This document shows positions 58,130 through 64,000 of a stretch of 64,000 nucleotides of DNA, piece after piece. The position numbers were made by a program, and so were the translations under genes. The notes under the pieces were generated by a model, which ran no database searches, had not been told where the DNA came from, and worked only from the letters and a program-made list of their open reading frames with translations. Each line of letters opens with the position of its first letter. Position 1 is the stretch's first letter. Source of the stretch: Tepidisphaeraceae bacterium (GTDB lineage: Bacteria > Planctomycetota > Phycisphaerae > Tepidisphaerales > Tepidisphaeraceae); the NCBI GenBank assembly GCA_035998445.1, contig DASYHQ010000041.1, positions 184,162 through 248,161 on the forward strand, given 5' to 3'.

Positions 58130-59104
58130 TTAACCTTCATCCTTACTCTTCTTCAAACTGACCACATACAACGGCCGGCCCTTGCTGGCCTCGAAGATCC
58201 GGCCGACGTACTCGCCGAGCATGCCGTTGCTGATGAGCACGGCACCACCGATCAGGCACGAGACCACGACCTGCGACGTCCAACCCGGCACGATGAACTG
58301 CCCCGACAGCTTCGCCGCCAGCGCGTAGATCGCCACGCCCAAGCCCGCCAGCGCCACTGCGATGCCGAGGCCAAGACTCACGCGGAGCGGCAGGGGGGAA
58401 AACGAGATCGCGCCAGTCCACGCCAGCTTCGCCAGCCGCCGCCAGGGATACTTGCTTTCGCCTGCGGCCCGCGGTGGGCGGGCGTACTCGACGGCGGTCG
58501 AGGGGAAGCCGAGCCAGGCGACCATCCCGCGCACGAAGCGGTGCGTCTCGCGCATCTGTTGGAGCGCGTCGAGCGTCCGCCGGGAGATCAAGCGGAAGTC
58601 ACCAGTGTCGGTCGGCAGGTCGGCGTAGATGAACGCCCGCATGAAGCGGTAAAACGCCCAGCCGGCGAGTTTCTTCGTGACCGGTTCACCCTCGCGCCGT
58701 AGTCGCCGGCCGTAGACGATGTCGTAGCCCAGTTCGTACTGGCGCACCATTTGCGGAATCACATCCGGCGGGTCCTGCAGGTCGGCGTCGATGACCACGA
58801 TTGCATCACCTGTCGCGACATCGAGCCCAGCGGTGATGGCGGCCTGATGGCCAAAATTGCGGGCGAGCCCGATCACCACCACGCGCTTGTCCTCGTTGGC
58901 CCAGGTCAATAAGGCGTCGATCGTGCGGTCGGTGCTGCCGTCGTTCACCAGAACAATCTCGATCGCATACGGCTGCGCAGCGGCCCAGGCGGTCAGGTGA
59001 TCGCGCAGGATCGGTACGACCTCCTGCTCGTTGTAGACCGGGATCACCACCGACAACAGTGCCGGCGCAGGTCGCGGGATGAGCGGGTGATAGGTCTGTG
59101 CCAT
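58130..59104 (-). CDS. ArnC/GtrB-like polyprenyl-phosphate glycosyltransferase
   Basis: 324 aa: a GT2 domain (LSVVIPVYNEQEVVPIL, VLVNDGSTDRTIDALL, GLARNFGHQAAITAGLD, VVIDADLQDPP with the metal DAD) and two C-terminal hydrophobic helices at about 240-262 and 275-298. This is the layout of enzymes transferring a sugar from a nucleotide to undecaprenyl phosphate at the inner membrane (ArnC, GtrB, DPM1-like). Start at MAQTYHPLIP; a longer frame of 24 codons exists upstream. It heads a three-gene minus-strand group. Confidence 0.88.
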   Translation of the reverse strand: MAQTYHPLIPRPAPALLSVVIPVYNEQEVVPILRDHLTAWAAAQPYAIEIVLVNDGSTDRTIDALLTWANEDKRVVVIGLARNFGHQAAITAGLDVATGDAIVVIDADLQDPPDVIPQMVRQYELGYDIVYGRRLRREGEPVTKKLAGWAFYRFMRAFIYADLPTDTGDFRLISRRTLDALQQMRETHRFVRGMVAWLGFPSTAVEYARPPRAAGESKYPWRRLAKLAWTGAISFSPLPLRVSLGLGIAVALAGLGVAIYALAAKLSGQFIVPGWTSQVVVSCLIGGAVLISNGMLGEYVGRIFEASKGRPLYVVSLKKSKDEG

Positions 59105-59275
59105 CGCCAATGCATCTGACCGGTTCGCAGGATGGGAATCAAGTTTCCATGCAAACCAGAGCACCGCGGGCGGCACGAAATTGAAGGCTTTTGAGAAATC
59201 TTACAAACCGTCCTGTGCGGGCGGTGTCGGGTAGGGCAGAGGGTTGAACGACCATGTGATAACCGGAGCGCCATC

Positions 59276-60403
59276 ATGTCTCGAATCGCCTGGATCGCGG
59301 TGCTGTCGTCGACGTCGTTGCTCGCCAGTTGCTCTCCCCGCGACGGCGCGTCGAACCCACATCACCGCCACTCGAGCTACTCCGCGTACGAATACAACCA
59401 GGAAGCCCAGCGGCGGGCGAACATCGCCCGGATGCACCGTGAGCGGGCTCGGCAAGACGAACTGACACGCGAGCAACCGGCCCGCCGAAACCCCTACGGC
59501 GACGTATCGCGCGGCCAAGTTACGCCACCACCGCCACCGCCGGCGGTGACACCTTACCCCAATCACCGGGCTGAGCCCTCGCATCCAGTGCCCCCGTCGC
59601 CGGGGAATGGCTTGAACGACCCTCCGGTCGCCGTGCAGCCACCGCCACCACCGGAGCACATTTACGTGCGACCGCCCGCCGAACGGGTGTACGTTTACCC
59701 GCCTGGGTACGACCCGAACCGCGGCTACCCGCACAAGCGCCACGACTACGACGATCGGCATTACGACCGTCGGCGGCCGTATCATCCGGTCCAACCGAGC
59801 GATCCCTACCGCCACGGACGACAGCGTGACCGTGACTACGGACATGGCCGCGACCGTGATCGTGACGGCAAAGGCAGGACGCCCGTGCCGACGCCACCGC
59901 CGAAGGCGCAGCCGGCGGAGCCCGCGCCCCCACCCAAGCGACCCATATTTGTTGTGCCCGATGAGCCAGCCCGGCCGTTCGTCGGGCCGCTAGAGGGACC
60001 GAAACTGTACCCCCAGCGGATCACTCCATCTCCTGCACCGGCACCTGCGCCGGAACCTGTGACGCCCGCACCTGCGCCTGTAGCGCCCGCTCCTGAGCCC
60101 GCTCCCGTTCCCCTGCCCGAACCGGTAGCGCCAGCCCCTGCGCCAGCTCCTGAACCACCCCCGGCCCCACAACCGCCGCCGCGGTCGGTCGAGCTATCGC
60201 AGCCTCCTGCACCGGTAGTGGGGCCGTTACGGGAACCGTCGCTTCGCCCGGAACCGGCGCCTGCTCCCGCTGCTCCACCACCACCGGCACCTGAGGCAAC
60301 GCCGGAACCGCGTCGCGAGGAACCGACGGCCCGCCCGCGGCCCGAGCGGTCGGAGCGCAATAAGTCCAACGAGCGCGTTCGACCGGCCAACCGTCGCGAT
60401 TGA
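59276..60403 (+). CDS. Proline-rich lipoprotein, hypothetical
   Basis: 375 aa. The N-terminus MSRIAWIAVLSSTSLLASC is a lipoprotein signal peptide with lipobox LASC (Cys19). The rest is low complexity: an Asn/Arg/Tyr/His-rich part (25-190, with RHDYDDRHYDRRRPY), then about 100 residues of Pro-Ala-Glu repeats (PAPAPAPEPVTPAPAP) and an Arg/Glu-rich end. It is probably anchored in a membrane and spans the periplasm or wall. No catalytic domain is visible. Confidence 0.75.
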   Translation: MSRIAWIAVLSSTSLLASCSPRDGASNPHHRHSSYSAYEYNQEAQRRANIARMHRERARQDELTREQPARRNPYGDVSRGQVTPPPPPPAVTPYPNHRAEPSHPVPPSPGNGLNDPPVAVQPPPPPEHIYVRPPAERVYVYPPGYDPNRGYPHKRHDYDDRHYDRRRPYHPVQPSDPYRHGRQRDRDYGHGRDRDRDGKGRTPVPTPPPKAQPAEPAPPPKRPIFVVPDEPARPFVGPLEGPKLYPQRITPSPAPAPAPEPVTPAPAPVAPAPEPAPVPLPEPVAPAPAPAPEPPPAPQPPPRSVELSQPPAPVVGPLREPSLRPEPAPAPAAPPPPAPEATPEPRREEPTARPRPERSERNKSNERVRPANRRD

Positions 60404-60532
60404 TCGTGCGATCCGTCTCATGTGTCGGCCGGTCGATGTGAAGGTTTCGCGCGTTCGCAAGGTTCCACAGTCGCAAGGGCACGGCTATGATCGCCCGTTG
60501 CCCTTTACAACCCCGAACGCGAGGAACCGGAC

Positions 60533-61588
60533 ATGTCGCTGAAATCCCTTGTCGCCAGTGGAACCAAGCTGTGGCTCGATAGCGTAGACCCCGAACTCGT
60601 GCAGAAGAACCGCGCCGCCGGCGCAACGGGGGCCACGAGCAACCCGATCATCATCTCCGACATCCTCAAGACCGGCTCGCGCGACGAGAAACTCGGCGAT
60701 TTGCTCGGCAAGGGCTTGGACGACGACACGATCGCCTGGGAGATGACCGACGGCCTCGTGCGCGAGGCGCAGCAGGTCTTCGCGCCCGTGTGGCAGCAAA
60801 CCAACGGCAACGATGGTTACGTCAGCTTCGAGCTCGACCCGCTCCTGGAAGACGTGGAGAAGCCCGTACCGCCGGAGGAAAAGAAACGCCGGTACATCGA
60901 GCTGGGCAAGAAGTGGGCCGCCGGTCATACCAATCGCATGATCAAGGTGCCGGCCACCGAAGGGGGCCTGGCGGCGCTGGAGGAACTGGCGGCGGCGGGC
61001 ATCACGCTGAACGTCACGCTGATCTTCTCCGAGCGGCAATACACCATCGCCCGCGACAACGTCTGGCGCGGCGCGCAGCGGCGCAAGGACGGGCTGGCGA
61101 AGTTCAAGAGCGTCTACAGCATCTTCGTGTCGCGCGTCGACGTGTACACCGAAGCGGAAGTCCCCGACCTCTCGCCCGCAGCGCAGGGCATGGTGGGCCT
61201 CGTGAACGTGAAGCGGCTGTGGAAGATGAACCAGGAATTCTGGGCCGACAAGAACCTGCCCCTGCAGCAGGAGATCATCTTCGCCAGCACCGGCACAAAG
61301 AAGAAGTCCGACCCCGTCGACAAGTACGTGGCCGCGCTCGCCGGCAGCGATATCCAGACCAACCCACCCGGCACGAACGACGCCGTCGACAAGTTGAACA
61401 AGACCTACACCCGCCAGGTCGACCAACTGCCCCCGCAGGCGGTGCTGGACGAGATCGACGCGAAGGTGGATATCGACCAAATGGAAAAGACCCTCATGAG
61501 CGAGGGCACGAAGAAGTTCGCCGACCCGCACAAGGTGCTGCTGAAACAGATCGCCAGCAAACGGGCCGAGCTGGCTCCGGCGAAGTGA
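60533..61588 (+). CDS. tal: Transaldolase
   Basis: Transfers dihydroxyacetone between sugar phosphates in the pentose phosphate pathway. 351 aa TIM barrel: [13 protein letters not shown] (about 34-46) and the Schiff-base Lys138 in [21 protein letters not shown], then [11 protein letters not shown] and [11 protein letters not shown]. It matches the longer transaldolase subfamily with a C-terminal helical extension. The ribosome-binding region GAGGAACCGGACATG is good. It is the last ordinary chromosomal gene before the integron-like array. Confidence 0.92.
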   Translation: MSLKSLVASGTKLWLDSVDPELVQKNRAAGATGATSNPIIISDILKTGSRDEKLGDLLGKGLDDDTIAWEMTDGLVREAQQVFAPVWQQTNGNDGYVSFELDPLLEDVEKPVPPEEKKRRYIELGKKWAAGHTNRMIKVPATEGGLAALEELAAAGITLNVTLIFSERQYTIARDNVWRGAQRRKDGLAKFKSVYSIFVSRVDVYTEAEVPDLSPAAQGMVGLVNVKRLWKMNQEFWADKNLPLQQEIIFASTGTKKKSDPVDKYVAALAGSDIQTNPPGTNDAVDKLNKTYTRQVDQLPPQAVLDEIDAKVDIDQMEKTLMSEGTKKFADPHKVLLKQIASKRAELAPAK

Positions 61589-61597
61589 AACCCACGA

Positions 61598-61675
61598 AAA
61601 GGGGACATCCAAAATATCCACGCCCGACCGTCGACGATCCAACACCGCCCCCGGGTATTCTGGATGTCCCCTTTG
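61598..61675. repeat. Inverted repeat AAAGGGGACATCCA after transaldolase
   Basis: AAAGGGGACATCCAAAATA and, inverted, TATTCTGGATGTCCCCTTT. It could serve as a transcription terminator for tal, being close to the stop and followed by TTTGC. Confidence 0.75.
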
Positions 61676-61687
61676 CTGGCCCCTGCG

Positions 61688-61789
61688 GGATAACGGAATG
61701 CCGTTGAGCGGCCGCGGCGGCGCACACGCGACGCTCGACCGCAAGTGAAGTATACCGCCGCCGCGGTCCGCTCCAATGGCGGGTTATCC
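61688..61789 (-). other. attC-like recombination site 1 (61688-61789)
   Basis: Cassette-strand outer boxes GGATAAC and GTTATCC are perfectly complementary. Inside, arms 61704-61722 and 61756-61776 pair for 19 bp with two extra bases on one side: an A (plus-strand T at 61767) between GG and CCGCGG, and a G. Between outer boxes and arms are unpaired segments of 6-9 nt, and the loop is about 33 nt. Unpaired central spacer and extrahelical bases are the hallmarks of attC. The stop of the cassette gene is at 61791. Confidence 0.75.
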
Positions 61790-61790
61790 G

Positions 61791-62090
61791 TCACTCGTAC
61801 GCCACGAGACAGTAGGGCTTTCCGTACGGGATCGACTCACCGTCGGCATTGAAGTACGCGACGATGGTTCCCGCGACGAGCCGGTCGCCGACTTTGAGCT
61901 TCGGCTTTGATGACAGATACCCTGGCCCGTTGAGCAACAAGAGGCACGAGCCATTGCCGTCATGACAGCGGGCAAAGGCAGTGCCCTGAGGGACAAAGGT
62001 GCTCCATACATTGTCGATCCAGGCGTCGAAGACGATCGCGCCGTCTCGCAATTGGCTGGCGTCGAGTTTGGCTTCGCAGGAAAAGGGCAT
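61791..62090 (-). CDS. Hypothetical cassette protein
   Basis: 99 aa, no family recognised. The sequence has beta-type segments (AIVFDAWIDNVWSTFVPQGT, GSCLLLLNGPGYLSS, DRLVAGTIVAYFNADGE) and resembles the small, soluble, single-domain proteins typical of integron cassettes. The ATG is six bases after a GTTATCC boundary and the TGA is one base before an attC box. No independent promoter is evident, so expression from an upstream cassette promoter would be expected. Confidence 0.65.
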   Translation of the reverse strand: MPFSCEAKLDASQLRDGAIVFDAWIDNVWSTFVPQGTAFARCHDGNGSCLLLLNGPGYLSSKPKLKVGDRLVAGTIVAYFNADGESIPYGKPYCLVAYE

Positions 62091-62095
62091 GTGCT

Positions 62096-62166
62096 GGATA
62101 ACTCCTATTATCCTGACCGGCGGCGCCGATTAGCATGCCGGCCGGGGTCGGGACGATGGGTTGACT
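62096..62166 (-). other. Degenerate attC-like candidate
   Basis: Boxes GTCAAC and GTTATCC on the minus strand and an internal pairing CCCGACC with GGTCAGG (one mismatch) form a short palindrome of about 70 bp. The pairing is much weaker than in the other two sites, so this may be a decayed site. The flank ATAACTCCTATTATC resembles ATAACTACTATTATA at 63720 beside the integrase. Confidence 0.35.
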
Positions 62167-62410
62167 AACGCGTGCGTCGCACGGGGTTACGGGCCAGGGC
62201 CCCGACGGACGGGACGATGAAATGCCTGGCCGGCGCACGGCCGTTGGAACGATAATCGGCGCGGGCGCGGGGATTGTCAAACGTCGGGGCGTTGGGGTGG
62301 GGGCGGATAAGTCTTGTAGGGTCCGCTGGTACTCCTGCGGACCCTCTTCGCTCGAACGATCAATCTACGCGGCGCATCGTCTCGACCGTCCGGTCCCGTT
62401 GCGGTAATGA

Positions 62411-62760
62411 TATCACGTCCTGCCGAACGATCGCCGCGCGTATCGGCCGGGGGGCACGTTTTTCTTCACGCTGGTCACCTATCGGCGGGCGCGGTTCCTC
62501 TGCGATGACGTTGCGCGCGACCTGCTTCGGCGGGCGATCGCGGACTGCCGGGCCGTGTCGCGCCGTTCGAGGTGGATGCGTTCGTGTTGCTGCCCGATCA
62601 CCTGCACACGATGTGGACGCTGCCCGCGGGCGATGCGGACTTCTCCAAGCGGTGGATGCGGGTCAAACGGTCGTTCACGCGCGCGTGGGTGAGGGCCGGC
62701 GGGCAGGAGGGAGCCGTTAGCGCGTCCCGTCGCCACAACCGCCGGGGAATAAAGGGGTCG
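62411..62760 (+). pseudogene. REP-associated tyrosine transposase (RAYT/Y1) remnant, frameshifted
   Basis: The reading frame starting near 62411 gives RRAYRPGGTFFFTLVTYRRA and continues to about 62555. The family sequence then carries on in another frame from about 62560: PFEVDAFVLLPDHLHTMWTLP, with the HUH motif His-Leu-His, then DADFSKRWMRVKRSFTRAW. One indel lies between. No in-frame start codon is present and the C-terminal part that would carry the rest of the fold is missing after about 62740. The gene is dead. It interrupts the cassette array and ends at a tandem/inverted repeat that may be its own REP sequence. Confidence 0.8.
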
Positions 62761-62819
62761 GGGAATAAAGGGGTCGGGAGTCGTTGTTGTCGACAATCAA
62801 AGACTCCCGACCCCTTTAT
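62744..62819. repeat. AATAAAGGGGTCGGG repeat beside the transposase remnant
   Basis: GGAATAAAGGGGTCGG occurs twice in tandem. The second copy extends to ATAAAGGGGTCGGGAGTC (62765), which pairs with GACTCCCGACCCCTTTAT at 62802-62819. The right arm contains the stop codon of the neighbouring cassette gene. Confidence 0.85.
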
Positions 62820-63046
62820 CGACTGTTAAGCTCAGCAATCCACGCGATCGGGATGCAGTACAACGGAAGCCCGCAGAAACTGATCCAGAGCCACGGATTA
62901 CCAGCGAGCACCGACCACCCGTCAGCCAGGCGAAAACCTAGTGCAAGGACAATCAACGGAAAACTGAGGCAGACCGCGACATACCAGATTGCCAGAAACC
63001 GCCCGGCCACCTTGAGCCGCTGAGAGATGCGTCGTCTGTGCTGCAT
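62816..63046 (-). CDS. Hypothetical small membrane protein (cassette gene)
   Basis: 76 aa: basic N-terminus MQHRRRISQRLK and two hydrophobic helices (LAIWYVAVCLSFPLIVLALG and WLWISFCGLPLYCIPIAWIA), ending AELNSR. The ATG lies inside the GCATAAC boundary of the attC at 63043-63146. The stop lies in the repeat arm at 62816, so the original C-terminus may have been altered by that insertion. No family recognised; helices of this kind are frequent in cassette-encoded membrane proteins. Confidence 0.6.
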   Translation of the reverse strand: MQHRRRISQRLKVAGRFLAIWYVAVCLSFPLIVLALGFRLADGWSVLAGNPWLWISFCGLPLYCIPIAWIAELNSR

Positions 63047-63146
63047 AACGGATCTGCCGTTCACTGGCCGCGGCCGCGCCGACGACCATTCGAATCGCGG
63101 TAAACGTCCCGCGGCCGCGGTCCAGTGCAGCAGCGGCGGGTTAGTC
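63043..63146 (-). other. attC-like recombination site 2 (63043-63146)
   Basis: Cassette-strand boxes GACTAAC and GTTATGC (pairing TAAC/GTTA). Arms 63060-63078 and 63110-63129 pair for about 18 bp. One extra T on the plus strand at 63121 is an extrahelical A on the cassette strand, in exactly the same GG-A-CCGCGG context as in the site at 61688. The DUF4240 stop codon TAA is part of the first box. The hairpin loop is about 31 nt. Confidence 0.78.
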
Positions 63147-63716
63147 GGTGGCCGAGTCGCCGTCGCCGTCGTCATCTTCGGGGCGGTTGTAGATGCCCGA
63201 AAGCCGCGGGAGCCGCTTGGACATCTCGACGTCGTTCTCGAACTTCCAACGCTTGCCGATCAGCTTGTGCTTCATCTTTTGGGTCGGCATCTCCCCGCCG
63301 CTCTTCTCCTGGAAGACTTCGCGCGCGACGTACAGAAACTGCTCGCCGCCCTCGTCACGCTTCTCGTCTTCCTCATCATCTTCCGGGTTCGCGAAGTCGG
63401 CGAGCGTGTCGGGGTTCGTGATCGCAGCGAGGTAAGCGGAGTGGCCTTGAGCAACGAGCCAACCCCGGAAGTAGAAGAAGCCGTCGTCCGAGCAGCCGCC
63501 CTGCATGAGGAAGGCAGCAGCCCACAAATCCCACATGTACGCGTGGCCGAGTTGCCGGTTGAACGCCTGCTCGAACGCGATCAGCTTTTCGGGCGGGAAC
63601 GAACGCAGATCCTTCCGGACCGCCGCTTCGAGCCGATCCATGTTGCCCTTCGTCTTGCGACGCCCTCGGGCGATGATGTTCCAGAACTCTGCGTCGTCCA
63701 CGGGCGGCTCCTCCAC
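63141..63716 (-). CDS. DUF4240 protein (first cassette)
   Basis: 191 aa. VDDAEFWNIIARGRRKT at the N-terminus and the core GHAYMWDLWAAAFLMQGGCSDDGFFYFRGWLVAQG (excerpt GGCSDDGFFYFRGWL) identify DUF4240, whose function is unknown. An acidic insert PEDDEEDEKRDEGGE and an acidic tail PEDDDGDGDSATD follow. The likely start is GTG at 63716; the nearby ATG at 63721 is out of frame. A TATAAT at 63733-63728 lies just upstream, placing this gene first behind the putative cassette promoter. Confidence 0.85.
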   Translation of the reverse strand: MEEPPVDDAEFWNIIARGRRKTKGNMDRLEAAVRKDLRSFPPEKLIAFEQAFNRQLGHAYMWDLWAAAFLMQGGCSDDGFFYFRGWLVAQGHSAYLAAITNPDTLADFANPEDDEEDEKRDEGGEQFLYVAREVFQEKSGGEMPTQKMKHKLIGKRWKFENDVEMSKRLPRLSGIYNRPEDDDGDGDSATD

Positions 63717-63717
63717 C

Positions 63718-63859
63718 GCATAACTACTATTATATCGTCCCCGTAGACGTATTATCCGCCGCCCAAAGCGGCTTCATCTCAGGCAGGATATATCGCCTAA
63801 TCGCTGGCCGCAATCAAACTGTTGTTGCATGATTGTTTGGGCGATGGTAGGTATCTGCG
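63718..63859 (-). promoter_or_regulatory. Putative attI / cassette promoter region
   Basis: Between the integrase start and the first cassette. The boundary GTTATGC (63724-63718, minus strand) is the presumed attI crossover point. TATAAT at 63733-63728 (minus strand) would drive the cassettes, with its start about 12 bases before the DUF4240 GTG; I see no convincing -35. Short partial palindromes (CCGCCGCCCAAAGCGGC) lie at 63757-63773. Confidence 0.5.
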
Positions 63860-64000
63860 ATGAAGCTGCATCAACAGTTCGTTCGCGTCGCGGCGAGGGA
63901 GCGGTTGGCGGGAAACACGGTCGACGTGTACTGGATGTGGGTCGATCGGTTCCTGCGGTTCCACAAGCGGGGCGACGACTGGCGGCACCCGCGCGAGCTG
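63860..64000 (+). CDS. intI: Integron-type tyrosine recombinase (IntI-like), N-terminus only
   Basis: 47 codons are visible before the window ends. They read MKLHQQFVRVAARERLAGNT, then VDVYWMWVDRFLRFHKRGDDW, then RHPREL: the SAM-like core-binding domain of integron integrases (YxxWVxxFxxFHxxxHPxxL). The catalytic Arg-His-Arg-Tyr domain is outside the window, so activity cannot be judged. It is transcribed away from the cassette array, the normal integron polarity. It is too short and too close to the edge to be seen by simple gene finding. Confidence 0.75.
   Translation, partial: MKLHQQFVRVAARERLAGNTVDVYWMWVDRFLRFHKRGDDWRHPREL

Larger units (their letters stand above)
61688..64000. mobile_element. 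Chromosomal integron-like region (integrase end plus cassette array)
   Basis: A plus-strand integron-type tyrosine recombinase begins at 63860. On its 5' side, transcribed away from it, are minus-strand small genes separated by attC-like palindromes at 63043-63146 and 61688-61789, and a weak one at 62096-62166. GTTATGC or GTTATCC (cassette strand) stands at each boundary: 63724-63718, 63049-63043, 62102-62096, 61694-61688. Start codons come within a few bases after a boundary and stop codons within or next to the next attC, as in integron cassettes. The right end of the integrase lies outside the window. Confidence 0.72.

Noticed and set aside
60021..60626. Minus-strand frames opposite the proline-rich lipoprotein gene (glycine- or arginine-rich)
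   Set aside because: Mirror of Pro/Ala codons; the plus-strand gene has a lipoprotein signal peptide and the natural start.
62161..62190. CTAACGCGTGCG..CGCACGGGGTTA as a further attC
   Set aside because: The boxes are right, but the whole palindrome is only about 25 bp, too short for an attC stem with spacers.

Overview
The window is one contiguous, GC-rich (roughly two thirds G+C by eye) bacterial chromosome segment with no rRNA or tRNA gene that I could recognise. Gene content, long proline/alanine-rich linkers, a Vps4-like AAA ATPase, a bactofilin-like protein, a divergent ClpS and very abundant small inverted-repeat elements suggest a planctomycete, perhaps of the Phycisphaerae/Tepidisphaerales type. 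That placement is an inference from style and families, not a proof.

Layout. 1-7 kb: aat and clpS (both N-degron pathway genes), anmK and murQ (peptidoglycan recycling) separated by a 21-bp minisatellite, then a glycosyltransferase. 7-18 kb: a YyaL-type thioredoxin-fold protein with an extra DsbD-like domain, rtcB, an Mrp/ApbC ATPase, a phospholipase-D-type cardiolipin synthase, a XylR-like regulator, a UDP-glucuronate decarboxylase and an HNH endonuclease. 18-23 kb: a periplasmic DsbD-alpha-like protein with a redoxin partner, a gmhB-like phosphatase with a membrane tail, trmL and a calcineurin-like phosphatase. 23.7-31.9 kb: membrane-arm genes of respiratory complex I (nuoH, J, K, L, M, N), all on the plus strand. 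32-46.5 kb: a purine catabolic cluster, all on the minus strand (ade, allE, a ketol-acid-reductoisomerase-like gene, allC, uraD, urate oxidase, uraH, allB, guaD, xdhA, xdhB). It would take adenine and guanine through xanthine, urate, allantoin and allantoate to ureidoglycolate. 46.7-61.6 kb: bactofilin-like, M24 peptidase, Vps4-like AAA ATPase, VapBC, RecQ, ribokinase, two GT2 glycosyltransferases with a methyltransferase, a proline-rich lipoprotein and transaldolase.

Right end, 61.69-64.0 kb: what looks like a chromosomal integron. The N-terminus of an integron-type tyrosine recombinase starts at 63860 on the plus strand and leaves the window. Facing away from it on the minus strand are small cassette-like genes separated by two well-formed attC-like imperfect palindromes (61688-61789 and 63043-63146) and one degenerate candidate. 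A frameshifted REP-associated transposase remnant sits inside the array.

The other outstanding feature is the intergenic DNA. At least eight families of short inverted-repeat elements fill almost every gap. Several are nested concentrically inside one another. One family occurs both as ~115-bp solo elements and as a ~485-bp element whose inverted arms enclose a DUF559 endonuclease gene, and another has inserted in frame into the adenine deaminase gene. Many genes also carry a -10-like hexamer 6-9 nt before the start codon, which suggests widespread leaderless transcription.
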